This document shows positions 23,621 through 34,696 of a DNA stretch of 64,000 nucleotides, piece by piece (the stretch's first letter is position 1; every line of letters begins with the position of its first letter). A program made the position numbers and the translations under genes. The notes beneath the pieces are model-generated. The model worked only from the letters and a program-made list of their open reading frames with translations, did no database searches and was not told the origin of the DNA. This DNA comes from Parastagonospora avenae f. sp. tritici 18332-5 (lineage: Eukaryota > Ascomycota > Dothideomycetes > Pleosporales > Phaeosphaeriaceae). The stretch spans positions 186,001-250,000 of the forward strand of contig JAFJTR010000025.1 in the NCBI GenBank assembly GCA_022559985.1. Direction: 5' to 3'.

Positions 23621-24414
23621 TTACTCTTTATCAACAGCAAACCTCTTCAAATCCTCCATCTTAACCCCCTCCAACGCGCGCTCATTCGTCGCCTTGAGCA
23701 CAATCTTCGGCACTTTCTTGTCGTCGTCGCCGGTCCTGCAGCAGCTCTACGTTAGCGCCACTTTCTTTCCAAACACCGTGAAGGAATGAGGAAATGGATA
23801 GGCGTGCATTGCCGACGTACCTAGCCTCAAAAGCCTCCCTCCACCTACTCACACAAAGACACCATTTACACCCGTCCGTGAGCCCCGCTTGACGCAGGTC
23901 GTTGCCGCGCGCGGCGCTGAAGTCGAGGAAGTCGTTTGTGACGATGGCTGGAATACATCAACGTTTCATGCCAGACTTGACTCGCACGAGATTTCTATCC
24001 CAAGATGTTGATGAGGATGGGGAGGGATTTTCGTAGGATGCGACGTACCAGCAACACTATGATTCCCCGCATCATGCTTCGGCGCCTCGCAATATCCCGT
24101 GCGCATGAAGCCGGTCATCGGCTTTGTCGAGTGTAGGGCGAGGGGTTGTTTGAAGACTGATGCGTGGGTGTTAGTTCCTTCCCGTCGTTCTTGTCTTCAT
24201 TCTGAGGGAGCAAAGAGTTCCCGTCTCCTTCCCCAGCATCCCAATCGCAATCTCATGTAGAGAGGGAAAATAACTCACCGTTCAGACTCATACTCCCCAA
24301 AATCCTATCGTTGACTTTAATCGTAATGTCGTGGACGTGTGCGTATCGTCTTCCTACGGCAGAATCCTTAAGTTTCAAAGGCAGGCGAGACAGCAAATTG
24401 CGAAGGAATGGCAT
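23621..24414 (-). CDS. DUF2237-family protein
   Basis: Four short exons (24414-24279, 24156-24049, 23947-23821, 23735-23621) join in phase to encode 161 aa. The introns are 122, 101 and 85 nt, longer than the local norm, and all have GTGAGT or GTACGT donors. After a basic, Leu-rich N-terminus (MPFLRNLLSRLPLKLK, possibly mitochondrial), the family blocks appear in order: SMSLNVFKQPLALHS, MTGFMRTGYCEAP, AIVTNDFLDFSAARGND, GCKWCLCVSRWREAFEA, and VPKIVLKATNERALEGV at the end. The Cys pair in KWCLCV is typical of the family. The biochemical function of DUF2237 proteins is not established. Each exon carries a recognisable block, so the structure is reliable. Confidence 0.85.
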
Positions 24415-25092
24415 TGTCCGCTGAGCTGCGACTTATAACGCGGCGCCTTTGTGGTTGTATAGTGCTCATGATGATGCCGCGGTCCAGGTGGTGACGTCAC
24501 GTGGTTGACGGGACAGGGATCATCGGGATGCGGGGCGGATCGACGAGGTTCGAGATGGGCGATGTTGTGTCGTGAAGACACCGTGGATGCGGTAGACTAG
24601 TTGACCTGCGTTTTGATTATGCAGGTGTCGATATTGCAGCGTGTCACTTGTTGTGTTCCGCAAGTCACGGCCGTCTCTTTCGTGTCACAACTGCGATCGC
24701 GAACGCTAACTACAACGCAAATCAACAAGCGCAAAGTATGTGCACAAGATTCATTGGCTCTAACGTACTAGCTGTCTAAACAATGGGGGGTATAGGGGGG
24801 CAGAAAGACTCATTTTTATGTATCCAAAGACGTGTCGTGGGTTTCTCATAAACATGGGGCGGCCCCGGGATATGAAATGTGGCAAGATTAACCAAACACG
24901 TGAAACTCCGTTGTCCCAGATGCAGCCTCTTTCCCATAAAACCATGCAGAAAAAAATGGAAACGTGGTACGCGCCCTAGAGAGGTCCTCCAACTCCGATT
25001 TTGGGTATGATGCTGAGTAGCCTTGCGAATTCGCCGAGGCGGTGTCGTGGTATAAATGCAGACTGCATATGCAGTGTCGTCGTCAACTTCTT
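24415..25092. other. Intergenic region, no gene seen
   Basis: These 678 nt lie between two minus-strand genes. They carry the DUF2237 promoter and the 3' end of the ELL-like gene. A G-run (GGGGGGTATAGGGGGG-like) occurs near 24783-24799. No supported reading frame. Confidence 0.35.
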
Positions 25093-27354
25093 CTAGTGGT
25101 GCACACCAGCACCCGCCTTAATCTCTCTCTTCATCTCCTCGAGCTTCTTGTGCATCCTGAGCAGGTCGTTCCTCTGCGCCTCGGTCGGGGACTTGTCCGA
25201 TTCGGTCAGCTTCCAGTACAGCTCTTCGTATTTCTTGTAGTACTTCTGGAACCTCTGGGAGAGCTCTACTGTCTGGCGGAAGCTGAGATTGGGAATGGTG
25301 GGCGATGTGGTGGACGAAGACGATGCACCGGGCGAGGCCTGCGAGTTGTTGTTGTTGTGATAGCGCGAGGCAGCGCCCGTGTCGATGTTGTTGACCTTGC
25401 GCACTTTGGGGGCGGTCGAAGGTGTGTTGGACGAGGACGAATCGTCTGATTTACGCTTGAGTGAGTTGCCGCTGGAGGGAGTAGAGCCATTGAGGCGGCC
25501 GTTAGTGTGCGATGGAGTGTGGTTTGGCGTCGCGCGGTCGAGGTGAGGCTTCTTCACAGCCAGGTTGTGGTTGTGAATGTCGCTGTCGATGTCGTTCGCT
25601 TTGCGCTTCAGCGAGCGGTCAGAGTTGCCGTTGGTCGCTTTGGCGGGGGAGACGGCAGCAGCGAGGGCCTTGTGCACGGGATGGCTATCCTCGAAGTCAC
25701 TGGCGTTGACGGGCGGGGATGCAGAGAGAGGTGAGGGATTCTTCGGTTTGGTGTTGATGGGCATCGCAGGCTTGACTGGGCGCACGATGCGGTCGCGGTG
25801 CTGGTCGCGGCCGGACATGTTGGACTTGACGCGTGGGGTGTTGTTTCCTTGGGCGGCGGGCGCTTTCTTGGGTCGCGATTTGGAAGGGTCGGTTGAGGGT
25901 GTGTAGCGGTCGGTAGGAGCAGTCGGGCGAGCAGAGGAAGGAGTGTTTGTCGAAGAGGTTTGGGCTTTCCTTGGCTCGTATTTCACATCCTTCACCGACG
26001 GCCTCTCCTTCACCACCGCTTTGGGCTTGGGCTCAGGCTCCTTCACCACCCGGATCTTCTTCTCCGCAGGCTTGTCATCGGCCTTTTTCGCAGCAGGCTT
26101 CTTCTTGGTCAGGTCGGATATCTTGTGCATCGGCGTGCTGGGTTTGACTTTGGGCTTGGCCTCCAGCGCCTTCACTTTGGACCGCGACAAACATATGCCC
26201 TGGCCGCGCTCTTCACGTGGCAGCAGGATCTGCCAAAGCTTGTCGTCCTTTGCTAGTCGTTGGCGGTCAAACGCCTTGATTGCACTGTCAATTGCCTGCT
26301 CGCGGTCTTGGGCGCTCTGGTAGGGGAACTTGTAGGGATTGAGCTCGCGGAAGGCCTTGTCGGTGAGCTGCCACTTGTCCGTGTCAGGTGACGAGCGTTT
26401 GGCTATCTTGGACAGCAGCTCCCGGATTGTGGCCTGCGAGGTCCGACAGGTCTCTGCGAGAGAGGCCTCGGTCGCCGGCTGCCTCGCAAGGAGGTGGATG
26501 ACGGGGACGCGCAGAGCACCCAGAACAGCATCACGGCTATTGCTGGGTTGTGATGTCGGGGCACGCTTGTGCATGGGCGAGGACGCAGTGCTCAGCATGG
26601 GCGAGCCGAGCTTGGAAGGAGCGAGGTGCTGCGCCTTGAAGCCCGTCGAAGGGAAGCGACGATGGCCCGGTGTTCGTGAGGACGTGGAGTCGCCGACAAT
26701 AGTCCTGCAAGCAGCCGTGTTAGTTTAGGTAGAACCACAATTGCTTCACGATGCGGGAGATTGCTGGACAGCCTTGGGAATACCGGGGAGGCATACTTGT
26801 TGGCTTCCTTGATCTCTGAGATTGCGGCCATGCTACTCCGCAGCTGCTGGAGCGCCGAGTCGACGCCCGCCGTCACATCTTCTGCCTTCTGCACCGACAG
26901 GCTGTGGTTGATCAAGCCGGCGAACTCGAACTCGAACTCGGCGTCGTCGCCAGCACCGCTGGACTTGTATAGCTCGCATCGATAGCTCTCGGGGCTACTG
27001 TGAATCACGTGGGTCTTGTCGCCGTACTTGAGTTGCTGTTGGTGCATGGTCAGCCGGGTCGTGCCTTCCCTATTCCTCGAGTCCGAAACAACATCATGAC
27101 GCCCAGCGCCAACGACGCTCTCACTCTACAACACAAGCTTCAGGGAACTTTGGTATACGTACAGGAGTCTTGCCGAAGAAAATCTGCGGCGCCTTCCCGC
27201 TCCGAACACTTTCCAGGAGCTCGTCGATAATCTCCTGGGTCATTTCCACCTGCATGGCCTGCATCGGCGGCGAGTTGGCGTCCCGTGACTCCATGTCGCT
27301 GTCTGGGGCGCCGACGAGGGCAATGCCGCCCGCAGGAAGCAGTGCGGTCGCCAT
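25093..27354 (-). CDS. ELL-like RNA polymerase II elongation factor
   Basis: Three exons (27354-27163, 27035-26797, 26704-25093) encode 680 aa. The introns are 127 and 92 nt, in phases 0 and 2. The first two exons form an ELL N-terminal-type domain. It comprises IIDELLESVRSGKAPQIFFG, GKTPQLKYGDKTHVI across the first junction, YRCELYKSS, and FAGLINHSLSVQKAEDVTAG. Exon 3 begins with a winged-helix-like segment (VLGALRVPVIHLLARQPATE), then a long Lys/Ser/Pro-rich disordered linker. A short C-terminal coiled segment (QRFQKYYKKYEELYWKL to LEEMKREI) resembles the occludin/ELL homology region. ELL proteins suppress pausing by Pol II. Domain assignment is by recognition, so the family call is likely but not certain. 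Confidence 0.72.
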
Positions 27355-30300
27355 GGTGGACTGATGGTCGATGTCTCGAAAAGAGGCGGATCGAGGTGTA
27401 AAGCTCGCACCCGGATGTCGTCAAGGGTAGCGATGCATGGGGAGAGCACCCAGGCACTGAGCGGACAGCAAGCAGTGCAGGCGGGGAGGATGCAGATGCC
27501 CGTCACTGAGGCTCCTGGTTCTGGTGAGGCGTTCGAAAGTTCGACGAGTGACGGAGGAGCGAACAAAGGACGCAGCTGCTCGGAGGACTGTCAGACACGG
27601 TCAGACTGTCATAGCGCGGTGGTCCGGAATCCAGCGAGCAAGCGTGTGCACGGCTACCAAGGTACGATGCTGAAACGATTGGCCGTCCCGAAATATCAGA
27701 GCCAAACAGGAGAGCAATCAACAAACGCTGCACTCGTCGACCACGTCGTAGAAGAGTGAGTGAGGAGCAATGGTGCTGGCGGTCGGATGAGGCGTGATGT
27801 TGGGCCAGCCTGCATGCCAGAGAGGGCGCCCGTGGTGCCGAACAAGGGCGGTCGAGGCATAGAACGATTACGCCTGTTTGGGGTGCCAAACCCAGCGGCG
27901 ACCCGCATTTCAAGGTACCTCGTGCTACATCAATATGTCGCCGTCTGCAAGGCATTACCAGAGTGCACCGGCCAATCCCATTCCATTTTATAAGGGCTGC
28001 CATGCACATCACCGCTGACCATGGCCCTCGACCGTGAGACATTGCGCTGTCGTTGTCTTCGACACTCGACTCTCCCAGAGCCGCAGCCGTCACTCGCTGA
28101 CCGAATCTGGCTGGAGATGCTGAGTCTGGCACTAGGCTGGGCAACTCCACCGTCACTCGTGGCAGACCTTGGGGGTGTGCGGACAAATCGCTGTGCGTTT
28201 AAAAAACGACCACGTCGGAATCTGGGTGCCGGGCCCTGTCTGTCACCCTTGTCCACTCACACACCAGGCCCGGACCGGGGCCTGTGTTGGCGTACCTGTT
28301 TCGAAATCGACATGCACCTGGACAATGTTTAACCCACAAGATTGCTATGCCTCATGCTGGCCCTACAGTGGCCCTCGCAACGCTGCTGGATGAGGCTGTC
28401 TTTCCCTCCATCTGCGGCGCCTGACCAGCAAAATGCTGCGCGGCATGAGGCTTGCGGCGCCAGCATCGCGTCACAAGCCGACGACGCTGTCATCCGCCTT
28501 TTCGGGACCGTCGCGCCACGGCTAGCCATCTGAACAGGGTTGGGGCCAACCTATACTTAGTTCCGCGGTCTAGCCATGCTTGCACGGGACTCCCGCATCT
28601 CTGCGGAACCGCCCACCAAGCAGAGAGCATGCTCGTGCTGCATCCCGCAGACAGAACATGGCAATTCTCCATTATACAAATAGCGGAGGCGTCCATGTTC
28701 GGTCTGAGTTGCAACAGCGACGGCGGATTCAGTGCATTTCGCAGCGTGGCAGGCAAGCGCGGAAGCCCACCCACGCCAATATGGCCGGCTTCGGCCAATC
28801 ACCCGCACCTAATCCTCCGGTTTGTAACAAATAATTCCGACCAGAGGAGGCCTCCAGAAGGACCGCATTCACGAGTCTGCTGCCAACCAGCTGCAGAGAC
28901 AGCCAGCAGCTGCAGACTAGCCAGGGACTAGAAGCATCGCGCGTCCGACTTTCGCGTCCGGGTGGGCGGCCAGCAGGTTTAAGCGGTATGGAGAGCGACC
29001 TCGCTACTCTGCGCAGGCATGAGTAACCACAGCTGCAGGTGAAAGAATAGCGTGTGCTCGTGGTCGTTCTGTACTCCCGCGACACCTGCAGCTCAGGAAA
29101 CACCTGCTTGCACGGTAAGGCTTGAACTGCTTGGGAACCCAGTCAGCCTGCAGTCCAGTCCAGTCCAACGCAACGAGCACATCAATCATGTGCGATAGAG
29201 GTTGCCTGCTTATTGCGGGTCACCTTCTCCAGGTATTGGAGCTCACTCTCAATATGGAAGCGTTCCGCGTTCAGAATGTCACCCGCGGTCCTACAATATC
29301 CTGGACCCTGGACCCCGTATCTTGCCATATTGCAGAGCGAAGCGGTCGCGGGGTACATAGATTGAGTACCACAATCTCCGTCACCAGGTCATCAGATCAT
29401 CAAACAGAATTGAGTACGACGATGGCCTTCCGCTGGTTTGCCCCTCTCTCGTGCAACGAGGTGGTAGACAGACCGGATCTACCTGCGTCGGGCTACCATT
29501 GTACAAAGACCGATGACCTCGTATATTGGTTCCACCTGCCGGACAGACCACACCGCTTTCACGCCTCTGACCTTTACACTCCAGTCGCCACAGAAGCTAT
29601 GGTCGTGCAATTATAAATTATTGCAACAGTTCTTCACGTCCAGATCTGTGTTACCCGGCGGCCCGACACGGGGCATATTAAACCCAAGCGCTTGTCTCGG
29701 ATCTGTTCTGGACGGTGAGGCTGGTGGTCGGAAACGCCTCGTTTTGCGCCCTCCCACACCACTTCCAGGTCATGTCGGCAGTAAAAGCCGCACCAGATTA
29801 TCCGCAGCGCACGACTGGCTCATTGGTAATATGTTTTGTCGCCATCACATATTCACGACATCCAGGTGCCTACTAGCCACGAGTCGAGTGTGCGACACCA
29901 AGTACGTCAACGCAGTCGCAGGTGCAATTCCCCTAAATTGCTTTGGATCCGTATCATTTCAGACCTCCACTCTTCGCCACGCATCATCAGCTCATGCTTA
30001 CGGTTCATTCGCTTGCGATGCGCATTCTGGGAATTGTTTCTTCTCGCTTGTGTGCCGGTCGAGATTCTTGGGCTCCGTCCAAATGTTCTGGTAGTCCGAG
30101 GCCTTCCAGCCTGCCAGGGAACCGCGCACACCTCCATCACAGCGCCTCCATATCACCGTCATGCATCAACCCCGATCAGGTGCCCGTACTAAGCTGTATC
30201 TGGCAGTCCATAACTTCCAGTGTTAGTCTGCCTTCCTTTCCTTGTCTTCATTACAACTGGGATAAGACATGGCTTCACGCTCCTCGAAGCCAACATGGAA

Positions 30301-30981
30301 GTGTCAGACTTGTCGTTCCTGCATCACCTGCGCCGTCGCCGTGTGTGATCGATCTTCCTGGCGTGCGCCTGGAACTGGAACGGCTGGAGAACCGGGCTAA
30401 GCCCTGGTCTCTGATCACGCCTAAGGCGGAAGTGGCGTAAGGCAGGCGATCCCTCAGGGCGCGTATGGGAAGATCAGCGTGCCCTGCGCCGCGATGCTGC
30501 ACACGCTTACATGAGCATAAACATGGCCATGAGATATGCAAATGATTGAGAATGGTATGCTCGAGGTTTGTATACTTGAATGGTAGTGTTTTCGAGTAGG
30601 CCAAAGGTAAGTAGATGGGTGCACAAACTACGTCGAAACGTGTCGTGCGCCTGATGTGTTTGCTAACCAAGACTTCAAACTCCGTCGCTATGCATATGCC
30701 ACACAGCGCCAGGGTGAATGAAACAGAAGGAGAAACCAAGCGCTCAATGAACAACGAATCTCAGACCTGGTTACATCGCCGTTCACAGGCGTCAAGTGTT
30801 GGCGAAAGACAACGGCAGCGTTTGCTCCGACAATCGAACCAGCAGGCAACACTGTAATGAATCGCCCCAAGGGGTGAAGTGTCGCGGCCAGGCATGACAG
30901 TGTGATGGGCGCCGTGAAGTTGCCTACGAGGCCCCAACACAGCCGTCACTGCAGCCCATCACCTGGACCCGCAGCAGGCCC
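27355..30981. other. 3.6-kb gene desert upstream of the ELL-like gene
   Basis: No gene is supported. The open frames here show no domain, no splice logic and low-complexity composition. Short direct repeats occur: CAGTC units at about 29151-29163 and CTGGACC near 29303-29315. Because the ELL-like gene starts at its left edge and the E2 gene ends at its right edge, most of it would be promoter of the former or unannotated non-coding RNA. Confidence 0.4.
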
Positions 30982-31581
30982 TCAAGCATCCAGCTCCTCA
31001 GGCGTCTTGTGCCTCGCCAGCACCAAGCGCTTGTACTCGTCCATATCCTTCTCCCACAGCTCCGCCGCCTGCCCATTCAACGGACTCGAACTGCGCAAAA
31101 CCATTAGCAAACTGTCTCCGCGCCCCATCCACATCCCATTCCCAGGATAGCATATCACTTACTTATTCGGCTCCCCCAGCAAACTCTGCAAGCTCAACAA
31201 CACCGTGCCCACATTGTACACCGCGCTCCACTTATCCTTGAGTATGTCCAGGCAAATGCGGCCCGAGAAGTCGACGTTGGGGTGGTAGATGGGCGTCTTA
31301 AAGAGCACAGTTGGCGGCGCGTAGGGATAGTTTGTCGGGAAGTCGAAGGTGAGTTTTAGGACTAGCGATTCGTAGGGGGTGGACGAGGGGCCGTCGATGG
31401 TGGCGGTCCACAGCGACATGTTTTCGTCCGAGGGGAAGGCGGAGATGCCCGGGGTGGGGTGGAGCATTAGGTCCATGAGTTCTTTTTGGAGGCTGGGAGG
31501 GGCGTTAGATGCTGTGCGAAGTAGGTATTCGCAAGATTTGAGACGGAGAGGGGGGAGGACGTACCGTTGCGCGAGAGCCAT
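30982..31581 (-). CDS. Ubiquitin-conjugating enzyme E2, UBE2C/Ubc11 (UbcP4) type
   Basis: Three exons encode 151 aa. A 17-nt first exon (31581-31565, MALAQR) is followed by 31492-31163 and 31090-30982, with two 72-nt introns (GTACGT and GTAAGT donors). Without the first intron the reading would carry 24 unrelated residues. With it, MALAQRLQKELMDLM matches E2 helix 1. The UBC fold is complete: WTATIDGP, FPTNYPYAPP, the HPN motif at 76-78, the active Cys86 in GRICLDIL, KWSAVYNV, and LLGEPNNSSPLN. The C-terminal tail LARHKTPEELDA is short. This subclass works with the anaphase-promoting complex to ubiquitinate mitotic cyclins. The substrate role is from family knowledge. Confidence 0.9.
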
Positions 31582-32045
31582 GTTGAATCCTGTTCACTTC
31601 GTCGCAGCTTTAAAATGCCGAATAATCTCCCTGCTTCGAGAACGTCGTGAGAAGTAACCAAGAAAGAACTTCGCAAAATGCTGGTTGTGTAGGGCGGGAT
31701 TGCTCAAATGTGCATGTTCAAAGCCTCGTGAGATTCCGAGCTATTGATGTTTACAGTCCGTGCGGATGCTGTGGTGACGGGGTCGCGTGGCATCCCTGCT
31801 AGCGCGCGCAAAAGGGTCGACGTGCGGTGGCCACTCGAGACGCGTTGGACTCGTGATTTTGGGGGGGAGGGTGTTTGGAGGGGAGGGGTTGGCGCTTGGG
31901 ATACTGATTAATGATAGGATGGGATCGATTAAAGTATATATTTAATGGAAGAGGCAGAGTGTGAGGAAGTGTTGGAGCTCGAGCATCGATTTCAGGTGTA
32001 AGAGCGCCCGCTCTGCTTGAGCTCGTCACCTGTGGGGGATGATAT
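31582..32045. other. Intergenic region with G-rich tract and a 41-bp tandem repeat edge
   Basis: No gene is seen in these 464 nt. A G-rich plus strand occurs around 31858-31890. The 20-nt copy at 32034-32053 repeats 32075-32094 with one mismatch and an offset of 41 nt, at the 3' end of the decayed F-box-like gene. Confidence 0.5.
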
Positions 32046-32094
32046 CTAGTACGTCTGCTCAAACTTGTGACATTGGGGGATGACATCTAGTACG
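32034..32094. repeat. Short tandem duplication (41-nt unit, 20-nt core with one mismatch)
   Basis: Copies of the core at 32034-32053 and 32075-32094 both contain ATCTAGTACG after a GGGGGATG. On the minus strand both encode VLD(V/I)IP in different frames, so the duplication has changed the C-terminus of the F-box-like reading frame. Confidence 0.7.
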
Positions 32095-33267
32095 CTATAT
32101 ACCAGCTTGTTTAGATTCAAAGGTTTATCAGAGCATGTAGAATTCTTTACAAGGCCTTGAATGTATACAGCTTTCGATGCCTTCTCTGTGACTCTAAAGA
32201 TGGTCGCAGCAAAATACTCATTGTCGCCCGAGTACTCATCGCCATAGTCCATTGGGTTATCAAGTTCGAGAGTCAGCCAAAGGTCTTCAAGACAATTCAG
32301 CGAAAGCAGGTCTTCAAGACCAGTTATGATGTCGAATAATTCGATGGGTAATCCCTCTCTCTTGAATGCATCTCCTACTGTCATGTGTAATGTGCGCAGT
32401 GAGGCTGCCAGAAAGCTAGTGAACCAATCCTGTTTCCAAAACCAATCGCCGCCCGCAGTGAGCCTCAAATCTTTGAAATCGATGCCAGCGTTGACAATTG
32501 TAGTAATAACGGGTACTTCAAAGTGCATGTAGTAGAATCGGTGTGGTTCCCACCTGACTTGCTGTCCACACTGCGGGGGCTTGCAACGGTCCATATGTAA
32601 TCCGTAATCTCCGCAATGAGACTGAAGAACAAGTTTCTGTTGAGGCGTGAGCCAACCAGCGAGATACTCCGCCCGGTCGGACACGATAACCCGTGCGTTC
32701 TCCAGATTGCGGAACGCCTTGACTACCTTCGAGAACGGCATCTTGGGCTTCATGTCGTCATAAACTGTTTCGTACATTCTCTCGGCATGCGCATACGACT
32801 CTCTGCCGGATTTGAATTGTTCCTTGTCTGCTCCAGCAGCGAGCACGACATTGAGATATTCGCGCACCAACAACTGGTCAGACAGGTCGAATAGTTGAGC
32901 AGTTCCGAACGTCAAAGGTTTGATCCACAGCGCAAGCTCTTCACAGCTGCCAATTTGCTCGAGGTCCTCCATGTTGATTCTCGTCAGCCGGAAGGGACGA
33001 TTGCTAATGATCGTGCCAAAGCTCTCGTACGCCGCATCGCGAAACTGTTTGCACACTAAGCGAATGGCACAGATGTTGGCTTTCCCTGACTGGACGCGGA
33101 GACCCGAGGTATACGGTCAAAGTCGACAGGCTCATATTGTTCAGGACAATCGCGCCTGCCCGTAGACTTGGCATTGCGGTCGTTAGGGTAATTGTAGTCT
33201 TCACAGTGTTTGACTAGTCGACGATGAGCTCGGTAGGAAGCGATAGTATTGTCGCAGCACACGCCAT
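32046..33267 (-). pseudogene. F-box-like protein gene with two single-base frameshifts
   Basis: The ATG at 33267 opens MACAATILSLPTELIVD, an F-box start, and then hits a TAG. Reading resumes one frame over as LVKHCEDYNYPND, shifts again near 33081-33087, and continues as ANICAIRLVCKQFRDAA to the long frame that ends at 32046. Each shift is the size of one lost base in a homopolymer (a C near 33216 and a G in the GGG near 33084). The remaining 330 codons are open and look like the variable C-terminal part of fungal F-box-like proteins, which recruit substrates to SCF ubiquitin ligases. An annotation pipeline might instead start at an internal codon at 33056. Recent pseudogene or sequence error are both possible. 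Confidence 0.6.
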
Positions 33268-33505
33268 AGTTGACGTTTTGTTAGCTTTTCAGTGAAGAGA
33301 TCTGAGGTGTGAGCGCAATGGAGGAAGGCATAAGGCTAACTAAGCAACTATCACGTGTCATGCCGCGCTAATGTCGGAATGCGCTTCGAAGCGTCCGACT
33401 CGAACTCCGAAGCCACTTGGCTTTGTTTGACCAACGACTACGCCCGGTGAACAACTGTCATGTCCGCCATCTTCACTCTGCTACACCCCGGCCATAGCTA
33501 GCACG

Positions 33506-34683
33506 ATGTCGCAGAATACTATGTCGTCAAGCAGTGTATCCTGGGATACTATTGGGCCTTTTCTCGTGTGGCAGTTCCTCATCCCGTTGGTAAGTGCTGT
33601 AAATCGCCAGCCCATGTCCTCGAGCTAATCAGCATACGACAGGCAGCAGGATGGGCGCAAACGATCCTATACAGCATTTTCATACGCGCCGGTGATCCAA
33701 AGCCGCAGCCTGGTAGCCCACGCTTTATCAAACACCGAAAGTACATCTTGATCGCAGTTTACTTTGCGTACTTTGCCTTCACCATCTACGAGGTCGACTT
33801 CAACCTCCAGCGATCCGCGAACGCATACCACCAACTAGGCGTACCGGTTGATGTCGACGATTCCCACCTCAACACGCGCTTTCGCAAGCTGGCAGTACAG
33901 TTCCATCCCGACAAGCTAAGGAAGGCCACCCCCGAGCAACGAGAAATGGCGAGCCATCACTTTGTACGCCTGACGGCAATGCGGGACATCGTTCTGGACC
34001 CAGTGAAGCGCTTCGCATACGACAGGTTTGGACCAGACGTACAGTGCAACAAATGCCTTACCATCTCGGACTACGTCGAATCGCAACTGTTCACTACGGG
34101 GACAACATATGGTGCAATCATTCTCTTTCTGGTCGGAGCGAATGCGCTCGGATATTTTTCTGATGGCGCCTATTGGCGCTACCTGGGCATTCTCGCTGTC
34201 GGAGCGTTCGAGGCCAGGACCGCGATGCGCCCAGACTTCCCAAGCTTCCTAACGCTGTACCTGAATCCCTTTGTGACGAAGTGGGGCTTGCGGCCCGCAT
34301 ACCTACCCTTCCAGCTCACATCAATCATCAAGAAAGCGTCAATATCTGCTACCCAATTCCTCGCGCTCCTCATGCCGCTCTACCGCCTCGACCCGCAACA
34401 GCCGCTCAAGCCGACCGAAGATACCAATGACGCGCGACACAAGCAGCTAGATCGCTTGAGTGCTTTCGTGTCGGAAACAAATAAAGAGTCTGGCAGATTG
34501 TTAGAGTTAGAGAGCATACCGTACAAGGAGAATGAGAAGGCGAAGAGCGAGCTGCGAGAGGCGTTCAAGAAATATATGGTGCAGAATGTCGTGCATCAAG
34601 AGAAAGATGTGCGGAATGCCATGGGGCAGAGCATGGCGAGACGGAGGCAAGGTGTGCCGCATGGTGCGCAGGGCACGAGATAG
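33506..34683 (+). CDS. J-domain (DnaJ-like) membrane co-chaperone
   Basis: Two exons (33506-33589 and 33643-34683) joined across a 53-nt intron encode 374 aa. The start codon lies in MSQNTMSSSS. Hydrophobic segments occur near the N-terminus (FLVWQFLIPLAAGWAQTILY), at YILIAVYFAYFAFTIYEV, and after the J domain at YGAIILFLVGANALGYF and WRYLGILAVGAFEA. The J domain (ANAYHQLGVPVDVDD through DPVKRFAYDRFGP) has the HPD tripeptide in VQFHPDKL, which stimulates Hsp70 ATPase. The arrangement of J domain between membrane spans suggests an ER-membrane co-chaperone partnering Kar2/BiP or cytosolic Hsp70, depending on topology. The C-terminus is charged and helical. The compartment is inferred. Confidence 0.85.
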
Positions 34684-34696
34684 AATGATTTTGCGA

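Noticed and set aside
28452..28931. 159-codon plus-strand frame in the 27-31 kb desert
   Set aside because: No recognised domain, no splice context, and similar-length frames on the other strand at the same place.
29513..30094. 193-codon plus-strand frame
   Set aside because: Composition looks random (many Ser, Arg, Cys), with no conserved block and no neighbouring exon.
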